Source: a virus. From it: a stretch of DNA of 49,721 nt. Position 1 is the first letter of the stretch. Each line of letters opens with the position of its first letter. Positions 16,726 through 23,594 of the stretch are shown in pieces. The stretch lies in IMG/VR virus record IMGVR_UViG_3300006802_000136, positions 1-49,721 of that record; one strand, given 5' to 3'. The notes below the pieces were generated by a model. That model worked only from the letters and a program-made list of their open reading frames with translations, was not told the origin of the DNA and did no database searches. Both the position numbers and the translations under genes were made by a program.

Positions 16726-16982
16726 TAAATAGTTTTACCAACCGTTTGCAAGATAGTGTTTAGTTCTTCGTTTTCTTTGTTAGTCTCACCCAAGCGAGCC
16801 TTGTGAGCGACCTTGATCGCCTTCTTCAAGATAGAGGGCTTGATCTCAAGTTCTTCTGCTACCGCTTTGATAGTATCGTTAAGTCCACCCTGCAAACTTT
16901 CAATTTCATGAGTAACTGAAAGACCCTCGTTAATGAGTTGGGTCAACTTAATCTTTGCTTCGTTATTAAATGTGCGTGACAT
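16725..16982 (-). CDS. DsbA-like dsDNA-binding protein
   Basis: 85 residues, nearly all helical. GLNDTIKAVAEELEIKPSIL followed by KKAIKVAHKA matches in pattern the core of T4 DsbA (NELIKDIRIRAKDELGV, then a short helix and LYHK). DsbA binds double-stranded DNA and helps late transcription. Size agrees (T4 DsbA is 89). GGAG lies before the ATG. The assignment is by eye on a short protein, so moderate. Confidence 0.6.
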   Translation of the reverse strand: MSRTFNNEAKIKLTQLINEGLSVTHEIESLQGGLNDTIKAVAEELEIKPSILKKAIKVAHKARLGETNKENEELNTILQTVGKTI

Positions 16983-17057
16983 ATGATCTCCTATTTAAGT
17001 AGTTAGTATAAAATATATTCGTAAATAAGTCAAACATTTTGCGTTGAAAAGGATAGA

Positions 17058-17645
17058 TCAAGACTCTATCATCTTTTTTACGACTTTGTTAATACCAGGA
17101 TTGATCCGCAGGACATGTGGCATCATTTCTTGTCTGATATAATTCCTAGTAAATCTAGTATCTTTGTTGGTAGTATCTTCACACCAATCTATCCTGCGTG
17201 ACACACACCAATTTACAAACTCTTCTTTTTCAGTAGTTAGAAAGGGTCTGTATACATTGTTCTTTTGTCTAGCAATGGTTTTAGGTGAACCATGTAAAGA
17301 AGACCAGATGTAAGTTTCTACACAATCATTTAAATGATGGGCAGTAACGATATACGAATCTAGGCTATGCAAAAATTTATATCTTTCATGCCGCCAGTGT
17401 TCTTCTAGACTTTTATCTTTGGGCTTTTCGTTGCTGATTTTTCCCACATGTAACAGAAGATTTCTGTCACGGCAAAAATCGATAACAAAATTCATGGCTT
17501 TGTCACTACTCTCAGTACCATGATGAAAGAAAGCACAATTGACTGAATGATTGTTACTAAGGAAATCAACTACTGCTACAGAGTCTACTCCGCCGCTGAT
17601 AGCAACAGTTAGTTTTCTGGGTAAAGGAAACAGCAATTTGATCAT
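17058..17645 (-). CDS. tilS: tRNA(Ile)-lysidine synthase-like, catalytic domain only
   Basis: 195 residues of the N-type PP-loop ATPase class. AISGGVDSVAVVDFL is the ATP pyrophosphatase loop; VTAHHLNDCVETYIWSSLHG is the TilS HHxxDxxET block. WCEDTTNKDTRFTRNYIRQE matches the TilS EDxSNxDxxxxRNxIR block, which separates it from QueC. TilS turns the wobble C of tRNA-Ile(CAU) into lysidine so it reads AUA. The C-terminal tRNA-binding domains of E. coli TilS are absent. In an A+T-rich genome that uses AUA often, added modification capacity would help translation; this is inference. Confidence 0.88.
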   Translation of the reverse strand: MIKLLFPLPRKLTVAISGGVDSVAVVDFLSNNHSVNCAFFHHGTESSDKAMNFVIDFCRDRNLLLHVGKISNEKPKDKSLEEHWRHERYKFLHSLDSYIVTAHHLNDCVETYIWSSLHGSPKTIARQKNNVYRPFLTTEKEEFVNWCVSRRIDWCEDTTNKDTRFTRNYIRQEMMPHVLRINPGINKVVKKMIES

Positions 17646-17682
17646 GCGCTATTGTTGCACAACGAAAGAAAAAAATCAATAG

Positions 17683-18144
17683 TTATTTGCGTTTTTCGGA
17701 AAGAAAGTTTTTCCAATCATCAGCAACAGAATCTTCAAATATAGTAGGATTGGCTTCACCATAAATTTTGATGTATTTACCTGCTAGAACATCAGCCATT
17801 ACTTCTATTGGACTTCCGGGATAACTATCGCCGGGTTTAATCATATCTAACTCATGCTGTCTGACATGGACTAATTCGTGAAAAACAGTACGCATCATAT
17901 CAACTAAATTTCTATTTTTAGCATAGCACCATATATGGTCGCTGCCCGGCATATAACCACCCGTATGATGATTACCTTGTGCTTCTTCTGTGTCTAGGCT
18001 TAATTTAACTACGGGTAAATTCTTAACTTTAAGTATCTTACCTGCCCACTGAGCAAAATTATTGATGCGTTCGGCTCTGGGATCGTCAGACGGTACTTCT
18101 GGATCCTCTTTTAACATGAAACCTTTTAATTCTTTTGCTCTCAT
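17683..18144 (-). CDS. Zinc metallopeptidase-like, probable internal head protein
   Basis: 153 residues. HELVHVRQHELD (near 89-100) is an HExxH zinc site, and SPIEVMADVLAGKY supplies a likely third ligand Glu or Asp. The length and fold class are like small phage or toxin-type metallopeptidases. The N-terminus, MRAKELKGFMLKE, ends in L-x-E, fitting cleavage by a T4-type prohead protease. No ribosome binding site is visible; the ATAAATA core ends 5 nt before the ATG. Packaging in the head is inference. Confidence 0.75.
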   Translation of the reverse strand: MRAKELKGFMLKEDPEVPSDDPRAERINNFAQWAGKILKVKNLPVVKLSLDTEEAQGNHHTGGYMPGSDHIWCYAKNRNLVDMMRTVFHELVHVRQHELDMIKPGDSYPGSPIEVMADVLAGKYIKIYGEANPTIFEDSVADDWKNFLSEKRK

Positions 18145-18148
18145 ACTA

Positions 18149-18334
18149 TTATTTATTATTATCTACTTTTAAAGATTTTCTCTGGGCACAACGTTTGAAG
18201 ATATCTAAACGTTCTTGTTCTTCTTTTTTATGCCAGTCAGTTATTTCATCTAAAGTCCTGTAACATCCAACACATATGTTAGAACTATCTAGCCTGCATA
18301 TCCTAATACAGGGAGAATCATGAAATACGATCAT
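18149..18334 (-). CDS. DUF1289-like cysteine-rich protein
   Basis: 61 residues with the DUF1289 pattern: SPCIRICRLDSSNICVGCYR (C9, C13, C21, C24), then TLDEITDWHKKEEQE. Bacterial members are small, probably metal- or Fe-S-binding, of unknown role. It is inserted between internal-head-type genes but lacks the targeting-like N-terminus. Confidence 0.85.
   Translation of the reverse strand: MIVFHDSPCIRICRLDSSNICVGCYRTLDEITDWHKKEEQERLDIFKRCAQRKSLKVDNNK
18150..18156 (-). promoter_or_regulatory. Late-promoter-like core, close type
   Basis: The minus strand reads ATAATAAATAATAGTATG across this site; the core ends 5 nt before the ATG of the metallopeptidase-like gene. There is no ribosome binding site between them. 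Confidence 0.4.
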
Positions 18335-18523
18335 TTATTTTAATTCTCTGATTGAACCTATTCTAGCAGAATCAACGTTATATAAACGTTTCATTAATTC
18401 TCTAGCCATGAAATGATTTTGAGCAGTAACAGTTAGATCCATATTGCCTGTATAGCCAGGTTGTTTCACGAAAACTGTGGCTATATAAACTTTATGTGGT
18501 TTTACTACGTCTGCTACTTTCAT
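18335..18523 (-). CDS. Small hypothetical protein
   Basis: 62 residues beginning MKVADVVKPHKVYIATVFVK and ending in IGSIRELK. Beta-rich first half, helix, then strand; it looks like a small alpha/beta domain (MDLTVTAQNHFMARELMKR). Not recognised. The ATG at 18523 overlaps the upstream TAA (TAATG). Confidence 0.7.
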   Translation of the reverse strand: MKVADVVKPHKVYIATVFVKQPGYTGNMDLTVTAQNHFMARELMKRLYNVDSARIGSIRELK

Positions 18524-18858
18524 TACGTGTAAATGCTTTTTGGAGCCTTAGGAGCAGAGAATTCTTCTGCTGCTTTAACAAACGCTTCAAAACTCTGACC
18601 GGCTTCATGTTGCATTCTCTCGCGGTCAGCGGGCTTGTACTTAATGTATTTCATTAAGAACTTCTTGATCAGTTCCATTGGAATCTTCTTTTGAGTTCCA
18701 TCTCTGAATTTAACTGGATAGTTTCCTTCTACGTCAATTGACTTGCGTAGTTGAGTAACGATGTGCGGTACGTTATCCTTATCCGGATCTTCTGGTTTTT
18801 CTTCTTCATCGTCCCAGTCGTCGTGCTTGGTCTCAAATAGAATTTCTTGAATTTTCAT
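18523..18858 (-). CDS. Hypothetical protein with targeting-like N-terminus
   Basis: 111 residues. MKIQEILFE ends in L-x-E and is followed by a very acidic stretch (KHDDWDDEEEKPEDPDKD). A basic helical domain follows (FRDGTQKKIPMELIKKFLMK). The N-terminus fits the capsid-targeting pattern seen in nearby genes, so it may be a packaged protein. The function of the helical part is unknown. AAAGG before the ATG and a late core 23 nt upstream suggest its own late promoter. Confidence 0.7.
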   Translation of the reverse strand: MKIQEILFETKHDDWDDEEEKPEDPDKDNVPHIVTQLRKSIDVEGNYPVKFRDGTQKKIPMELIKKFLMKYIKYKPADRERMQHEAGQSFEAFVKAAEEFSAPKAPKSIYT

Positions 18859-18881
18859 GTTAAGTATACCTTTCTATATAG

Positions 18882-18888
18882 TATTTAT
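18882..18888 (-). promoter_or_regulatory. Late promoter core (T4-like)
   Basis: The minus strand reads GTGATAAATACTATA, an ATAAATA core 23 nt before the ATG of the 18523-18858 gene. The predicted leader contains AAAGG. GATAAATACT is the form repeated at 29434, 32064 and 36328. Confidence 0.6.
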
Positions 18889-19703
18889 CACATTTTCTTA
18901 AAGATCGGACCCGATATAAAACTTCTCTCGCCTTCATTCCAGAGTCCATTGTTCCATGACTTTATCCATTCATCAGTTATGTGCCTATTTCTTTTATATC
19001 TAGGAAATAAATGTACTTCAACGGGATCATCTCCTTCTACTCGGCGTATGGCTAGCATACGATTTCTACCTTCGTGACCTGTGACTATCGCTGGTTTTTC
19101 GAAATCGTTATTATCCCATTCTTCTGGGACATTGATATTTAAAAATGGTGAACCTAATGCCCCACCTTTTTTCATGTGATCTACAATGTGATCTACACTG
19201 ATGGGAGATTCCAGTGGTGCTGCTAGTTTTAAAAATACACTGGGCTTCATTAGTACTCTTAAACCAAAATAATCAACCTCGGCGTTGTTAGGCACCTTTC
19301 CTAGACCGTTTTGGTTATCAACATTATATTCGTTAATGCCGGTCTTGGGATAGCGAATCATTGTTTCCATAGTAGTAAAATCTTTATTTCTACCCTTGTT
19401 AGGCACGAACCCAAATCTTTTATAGAATTTAACTAATTTTGTTTTACTACCGCCGAAATCACTTGATGGTGATAGTGCGATTTTTTGACCTGTTTGATCG
19501 GCATAATTAACTAATGCTTTCATTGCTTTAGTGCCAGTGCCCTGTTTTCTGTCAGATTTGGGAACTACGATCTGACTCAAATATATAGTACCATTTCGTT
19601 CATACAATGAATGTTCAATACCCATTGAAGACCACTGATCTTCGATTTCTTCTATAGATTCATTGATGATTTTACGTTCCGTTATAAATTCATGAGATTT
19701 CAT
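18888..19703 (-). CDS. GNAT acetyltransferase fused to a ParB/Srx-like domain, probable internal head protein
   Basis: 271 residues. The N-terminal peptide MKSHEFITE is nearly the T4 IPIII capsid-targeting peptide (MKTYQEFIAE as I recall it). Residues about 40-120 are a GNAT fold: LSQIVVPKSDRKQGTGTKAM is motif A (acetyl-CoA loop) and FYKRFGFVPN is motif B. Residues about 140-271 form a second domain with VTGHEGRNRMLAIRRVEGDD, like the ExRxR block of ParB/sulfiredoxin-type domains. It may modify host targets after injection; packaging and target are inference. No ribosome binding site is visible at the ATG. Confidence 0.78.
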   Translation of the reverse strand: MKSHEFITERKIINESIEEIEDQWSSMGIEHSLYERNGTIYLSQIVVPKSDRKQGTGTKAMKALVNYADQTGQKIALSPSSDFGGSKTKLVKFYKRFGFVPNKGRNKDFTTMETMIRYPKTGINEYNVDNQNGLGKVPNNAEVDYFGLRVLMKPSVFLKLAAPLESPISVDHIVDHMKKGGALGSPFLNINVPEEWDNNDFEKPAIVTGHEGRNRMLAIRRVEGDDPVEVHLFPRYKRNRHITDEWIKSWNNGLWNEGERSFISGPIFKKM

Positions 19704-19709
19704 ATTAAA

Positions 19710-19716
19710 TATTTAT
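19710..19716 (-). promoter_or_regulatory. Late-promoter-like core, close type
   Basis: The minus strand reads CCAGATAAATATTTAATATG; the core ends 6 nt before the ATG of the acetyltransferase gene and there is no ribosome binding site in between. Confidence 0.45.
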
Positions 19717-19728
19717 CTGGATTTCCAA

Positions 19729-20367
19729 TTATACGGACCACGGATCAGTAATAACAAGTTCACCGTTGCTTCGCATCATGACATTTTCAGTATGAAGATC
19801 CCAAGACAAGCCCAATTGTTTGCCCTTATCATATAATTTTAGCATAGTCTTGTACAAAATGCTATAGTAGTTCAATTTGTCTTCACCCACTTTCTTGAGT
19901 TTATCAACTATCTTTTTACCGTTTTCACCTACATAAGAATCAGGATCATGTAGCTTCTTTAGTGTACTAGACCAATCTTTGCCATATTTAACTAGATCAG
20001 AAAGTATCCATACTACATATTCATCAATACTATTCTGTGGAATATGTTTAAGTTTTTCCATATTGAATTGAGCGAAGGGAACATTACCTACACTAAACTC
20101 TAAATAAGGTTCACCATCAACCTCAAAGAATTTAGGTAAAGTAGGAAGATCACTTTTCGTACATATTTTATAAAATGCTATCTGTGCTTTTATGATTTTG
20201 TCTGTGCTGTCTGTATTTGGAAATATTATTTTACTGATCTGTCCCTCATCTTTACTCCACACTTGAGCATCATATCCCTGACCTATAAATTTATAGCCTG
20301 CTTTTTTAAGAGACTTAACTATAAATTGTTGAATCTTGTCATTGTCCGAAACTTCACATATTAGCAT
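19729..20367 (-). CDS. Protein-kinase-fold protein 1
   Basis: 212 residues. GQGYDAQVWSKDEGQISKII is a glycine-rich loop followed by the ATP-binding Lys; SWDLHTENVMM is the catalytic loop (D...N) and VITDPWSV stands for DFG at the C-terminus. It is short for a kinase and lacks a normal C-lobe after DPW, like the three relatives at 22160-24388. The N-terminus MLICE fits the I-x-E cleavage pattern. It could be a phosphotransferase injected with the DNA; substrate unknown. Confidence 0.78.
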   Translation of the reverse strand: MLICEVSDNDKIQQFIVKSLKKAGYKFIGQGYDAQVWSKDEGQISKIIFPNTDSTDKIIKAQIAFYKICTKSDLPTLPKFFEVDGEPYLEFSVGNVPFAQFNMEKLKHIPQNSIDEYVVWILSDLVKYGKDWSSTLKKLHDPDSYVGENGKKIVDKLKKVGEDKLNYYSILYKTMLKLYDKGKQLGLSWDLHTENVMMRSNGELVITDPWSV

Positions 20368-21035
20368 TATTTTACACCTATCTTCATAAATCTGCTATAT
20401 GCAGTTTCAGGATCTTTGAATTTCTTGCAGCCTAAATAATTAGTTTTACGCATGGGAAAAGTATTAGCAAATCTATCTAAATTATCGAATCTAGTTGATG
20501 AATTAGAATTGTCTCTTCCTTGAACTATTATTACGAAATTGTCTGGTACGTTGTCATACCAATCTGTAGACATATCGTTAACACTAGTATTGATAATAAT
20601 ACCCGGTTCATCATATACAACGTCTTTAGCATCTGTATGAATGAATTTTAATTTATCTGAGTCTATGTAAGACTTTAGTAATTTCTCACCACCAAACAAT
20701 ACTTTGTCATCTTTATCAATTAACACTATATCATCAAATACTATACCTGCTTTTTGTAAAAGTATCGCTAAATTACCATACCAACTACCTACTATATAGA
20801 TAGTTCTAGCACAATTATTACCTAATTCTTTTTTTAATTTATTGGCTAGCCAACATTTACTAAGTATTAGGTCGCGAGTAAAACTACCTTCTAATGTATC
20901 AGGACTGGCTTCGTTTACTTTTTTTTTACGGCCTTGGCAATGGGCGCGTTGGCTGAATCCTTTAGGATTGTTACAGTTGATGCTGCGCTTGTATTTCGCA
21001 CTCCATTTTTCTGTTATGAACTCGCTGGCTTTCAT
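20367..21035 (-). CDS. Methyltransferase-like protein with capsid-targeting-like N-terminus
   Basis: 222 residues. MKASEFITE matches the T4-type targeting peptide and cleavage site. It is followed by a basic Cys-containing module, KYKRSINCNNPKGFSQRAHC, then QGRKKK, which I know from other marine phage proteins. The rest looks like a Rossmann methyltransferase: IYIVGSWYGNLAILLQKAGI (SAM loop), DIVLIDKDD (acidic strand end), and IIINTSVNDM in the motif IV position. The substrate is unknown. The ATG gives a TAATG-type junction with the kinase-like gene downstream. Confidence 0.72.
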   Translation of the reverse strand: MKASEFITEKWSAKYKRSINCNNPKGFSQRAHCQGRKKKVNEASPDTLEGSFTRDLILSKCWLANKLKKELGNNCARTIYIVGSWYGNLAILLQKAGIVFDDIVLIDKDDKVLFGGEKLLKSYIDSDKLKFIHTDAKDVVYDEPGIIINTSVNDMSTDWYDNVPDNFVIIVQGRDNSNSSTRFDNLDRFANTFPMRKTNYLGCKKFKDPETAYSRFMKIGVK

Positions 21036-21048
21036 TATTAGAAATTAC

Positions 21049-21489
21049 TTAGGATCGTTCTCTTTTTAATATAGATTTCAGCATCCAAGCATGTTTAGCA
21101 TGAGCATCTAGTCTTTCTGCTATGAAATTTTCTATACCAAACTCTCTTTCTTGTCCTGCTACTTCAAAGCAATTTTTGAGAACTTCAATCAATTTCTGAT
21201 TATCATCTAGTATTTCTTGAAACATCAATTCTGCGCGGGGTATTTTTGTTTGTCCTTGAATAACAGACAGTTCTGCATATCTTTCAAAACTGCCAGGAGT
21301 ATAAGAATCTAGTGTTCTTATATACTCTGCTATTTTGTCTAGAACACCATAAACTTCTGCGTATAAGTCACCAAAGAACTCATGATATTGAGGAAAATCA
21401 GGACCTTCTACGTTCCAGTGAAAATTCTGCGCTTTGATAACAAACGCATACGATGTTGCTAATAATACTTTTAAATTCTCTGATAACAT
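21049..21489 (-). CDS. dps: Dps-like ferritin
   Basis: 146 residues, four-helix bundle. KAQNFHWNVEGPDFPQYHEF carries the ferroxidase His; FFGDLYAEVYGVLDKIAEYI supplies the Asp and Glu ligands in the usual spacing. Dps proteins form 12-mer shells that oxidise and store iron and bind DNA. The N-terminus is short (MLSENLK) and lacks the Lys-rich DNA-binding tail of E. coli Dps; LSE fits the [I/L]-x-E pattern of its neighbours. A strong AGGTGA ribosome binding site and a late core precede it. In a virion it might protect DNA from oxidation; this is inference. Confidence 0.92.
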   Translation of the reverse strand: MLSENLKVLLATSYAFVIKAQNFHWNVEGPDFPQYHEFFGDLYAEVYGVLDKIAEYIRTLDSYTPGSFERYAELSVIQGQTKIPRAELMFQEILDDNQKLIEVLKNCFEVAGQEREFGIENFIAERLDAHAKHAWMLKSILKRERS

Positions 21490-21514
21490 AAATCACCTAT
21501 TAATGTAACTTATG

Positions 21515-21521
21515 TATTTAT
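21515..21521 (-). promoter_or_regulatory. Late promoter core upstream of dps
   Basis: The minus strand reads AAGATAAATACAT, 25 nt before the dps ATG with AGGTGA between. It fits a T4-type late promoter giving dps and the genes after it. Confidence 0.6.
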
Positions 21522-22126
21522 CTTTTAATGTTTAGTTCTTGCTCTATATCTTTTATTAGCCTAGAAGAAAATTCTCTATGAGCTTCATATCCTAAATGTC
21601 CATCTGGTAAGGTAGGAAAAGAAAATTTTAGTCCCGGTCTTAAATCCTTGAAAAATTTTTCACCATACATCGCACAATCTTCATAATAAAGACTATTATA
21701 TAGATTGCAATGTAACTGCAACTTAACTTTGTCTTTTAAATAGTGCTTGATAAATTCTTTGTAAAGATTAGCATTAAATTCTTCATCAAATTTATCGCTA
21801 TAATTTTTATACCAGTTTTTTGTAAATTCATCTTCTGAAGATGGATAAAAACTCATAATATCGTGATAACTGTCTCCCTTTATTATACAAGTTCTGCTTA
21901 TTTCTGGATACATGATAACAACAATATCATCTTTATCGAAAGAAAAATCATATACTTTCTTTGCTATGTACTTAATACTACCGCCCGGCTCTCCTAGATT
22001 GAAACATTCTATACCTAATCTTTTTGCAACTAAAAAAGGCCAAACATATTTAGATCCTACTCGATATTCATAATCAGGAAATCCCTGACCAGCAGTATAA
22101 CTACATCCAAACCCTATTAATCTCAT
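21518..22126 (-). CDS. SGNH-like hydrolase family protein
   Basis: 202 residues. MRLIGFGCSYTAGQGFPD carries the Ser block, NLGEPGGSIKYIAK fits blocks II-III, and LPDGHLGYEAHREF gives the Asp-x-His block near the end. It is the shortest of four relatives in this window. It has no [I/L]-x-E N-terminus although it lies among genes that do. No ribosome binding site is visible before the ATG; the ATAAATA core ends 5 nt upstream. Confidence 0.72.
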   Translation of the reverse strand: MRLIGFGCSYTAGQGFPDYEYRVGSKYVWPFLVAKRLGIECFNLGEPGGSIKYIAKKVYDFSFDKDDIVVIMYPEISRTCIIKGDSYHDIMSFYPSSEDEFTKNWYKNYSDKFDEEFNANLYKEFIKHYLKDKVKLQLHCNLYNSLYYEDCAMYGEKFFKDLRPGLKFSFPTLPDGHLGYEAHREFSSRLIKDIEQELNIKR

Positions 22127-22131
22127 AAATT

Positions 22132-22138
22132 TATTTAT
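22132..22138 (-). promoter_or_regulatory. Late-promoter-like core, close type
   Basis: The minus strand reads ATCATAAATAAATTTATG; the core ends 5 nt before the ATG at 22126. No purine-rich ribosome binding site is present. Confidence 0.45.
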
Positions 22139-22159
22139 GATAAGAATTGTTGACTATTT

Positions 22160-22876
22160 TTAACTAGACCATTCGAATTCTGGCATCCAGGGATCTGATA
22201 TAACGTAAGTTCCGTCACTTCTCTTCATCCAATTGTTACCATCTTCTAAATCTACTTCTAATGATCCGCCGCTCTTTTCAGCAACTTTAATAAGTTTAGC
22301 CATAATGCTAACAAATGGTTCGAAATCTTTTTTGAATTCTGGCCAATTATCGACGTATTTTAGCCAACGTTGATCTCCTATACCTTCTTTACTAGCCAGC
22401 CATTTAAAACTTCTACCATCATTTTCATTATGATCTTCAAAGAAATCTTTTATTGAACCATCACCATGAGCATATTCTAAGAATTCTAATAATACTTCTT
22501 TTTCAATAAAACTAGTGATTTCTTTTAAAGGTTCCATCTCATATAATATTATATCAACTCCGGCTACTTTGTCTTTTTTAGTTTTGAAAAATCGAGGTAG
22601 ATGGGGATTATTTTTATTTTTCTCAATAAATTTTAAAAATTTTCCTGTTACTGCTTCTGACTTATCCATTTCTTTTTTATAGAAGTTGGGATCTTTTTCA
22701 CGTCCATCTGTTTCTGTAGCATGAACCTTGATTACTTTTTGTTTATCAGGACTAATAAAAACCATAGCGTAACCACCCTGCCCGGCTAACTTCCATCCTT
22801 TCTTAGTCATGTGTTCTTTTATTAAAGACCTAAAGTTTTTATTAGTTGGTTTTTGTTGTTTAATTTCATCTAACAT
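22160..22876 (-). CDS. Protein-kinase-fold protein 2
   Basis: 238 residues. GWKLAGQGGYAMVFISPDKQ then KVIKV gives the glycine loop and ATP Lys. VDLEDGNNWMKRSDG keeps the catalytic-loop D and N at the usual spacing but has Glu where the relatives have His. VISDPWMPEF replaces DFG. The N-terminus MLDE fits L-x-E. It is one of three adjacent kinase-like genes, probably from tandem duplication. The His-to-Glu change may weaken or change activity. Confidence 0.75.
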   Translation of the reverse strand: MLDEIKQQKPTNKNFRSLIKEHMTKKGWKLAGQGGYAMVFISPDKQKVIKVHATETDGREKDPNFYKKEMDKSEAVTGKFLKFIEKNKNNPHLPRFFKTKKDKVAGVDIILYEMEPLKEITSFIEKEVLLEFLEYAHGDGSIKDFFEDHNENDGRSFKWLASKEGIGDQRWLKYVDNWPEFKKDFEPFVSIMAKLIKVAEKSGGSLEVDLEDGNNWMKRSDGTYVISDPWMPEFEWSS

Positions 22877-22880
22877 AAAT

Positions 22881-23594
22881 TTATCCCATTGCCGGCATCC
22901 ATGGATCAGTTATAACAAGTGTATCTCCCCTCATCATCATATTAGCCGAATGAAGATCCAGATCACTCATTGCTGGCATCGATTTCACCATCTTAAATAC
23001 AATGTTATAAAAAGGTGTATATTTTTTTATAAATTCCATTTCATTCTTTGGGTGTCCTGGTTTGTCCTTGAGTTTTATACCCCATCGGCGCCACACTTTA
23101 CGCAATTGTTTTTCACGATTTGCTATGGTTGCACCTATATATGGGTTGGCTGCTTCAACTAAGTCTTCAGCCAAATATTCTAATTCCTGAGGTAAACGAG
23201 TCAGTACTTCCATTTCATACATAACTATCTTAACTTTACTTTTTCTATCTGTTACTGTTTCAGTTTTAGTTTTAAAAAATTTAGGTAAATGAGGACTTTT
23301 TTTGTTCTTGTCGATAAATTTTAACCATGCACCTTGTAGCCGCTCTGATTCTTGTTTTTCATATGTATAAGGTTCATCTTGATCAACAGGCCCCGCTGCG
23401 GGTTGAGAACCCCATAAAAATTCAGGATCAGGTGCTATTACTTTGATTACTTTTTTCTTATCGGGACTAGTGAAAACCACAGCGAATGCTCCCTCACCAA
23501 TCAACTTCCATTTCTTGGCTTTCATATGTGCTATGATTTTTTTTCTAAGAGTGTATCTTGTTAATGCTTCTTTTATATTCATATTCATATTCAT
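22881..23594 (-). CDS. Protein-kinase-fold protein 3
   Basis: 237 residues. KWKLIGEGAFAVVFTSPDKK then KVIKVIA is the N-lobe glycine loop and Lys. LDLHSANMMMRGD is the catalytic loop and LVITDPWMP the metal-binding loop. The first residues MNMNMNIKEA contain I-K-E before Ala, a good prohead-protease-type site. The alternating Met-Asn start comes from a short ATTCAT repeat in the DNA. It is closest to the neighbours on both sides. Confidence 0.78.
   Translation of the reverse strand: MNMNMNIKEALTRYTLRKKIIAHMKAKKWKLIGEGAFAVVFTSPDKKKVIKVIAPDPEFLWGSQPAAGPVDQDEPYTYEKQESERLQGAWLKFIDKNKKSPHLPKFFKTKTETVTDRKSKVKIVMYEMEVLTRLPQELEYLAEDLVEAANPYIGATIANREKQLRKVWRRWGIKLKDKPGHPKNEMEFIKKYTPFYNIVFKMVKSMPAMSDLDLHSANMMMRGDTLVITDPWMPAMG

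Noticed and set aside
16992-16998. TTAAATA as a late promoter of the DsbA-like gene
   Set aside because: It is directly joined to the GGAG ribosome binding site, so a start 6 nt downstream would remove that site from the mRNA; the first base also departs from consensus.
17058-17645. PP-loop protein as the missing QueC
   Set aside because: It has the TilS blocks HHLND.xET and RNYIR and lacks the C-terminal Cys cluster of QueC.
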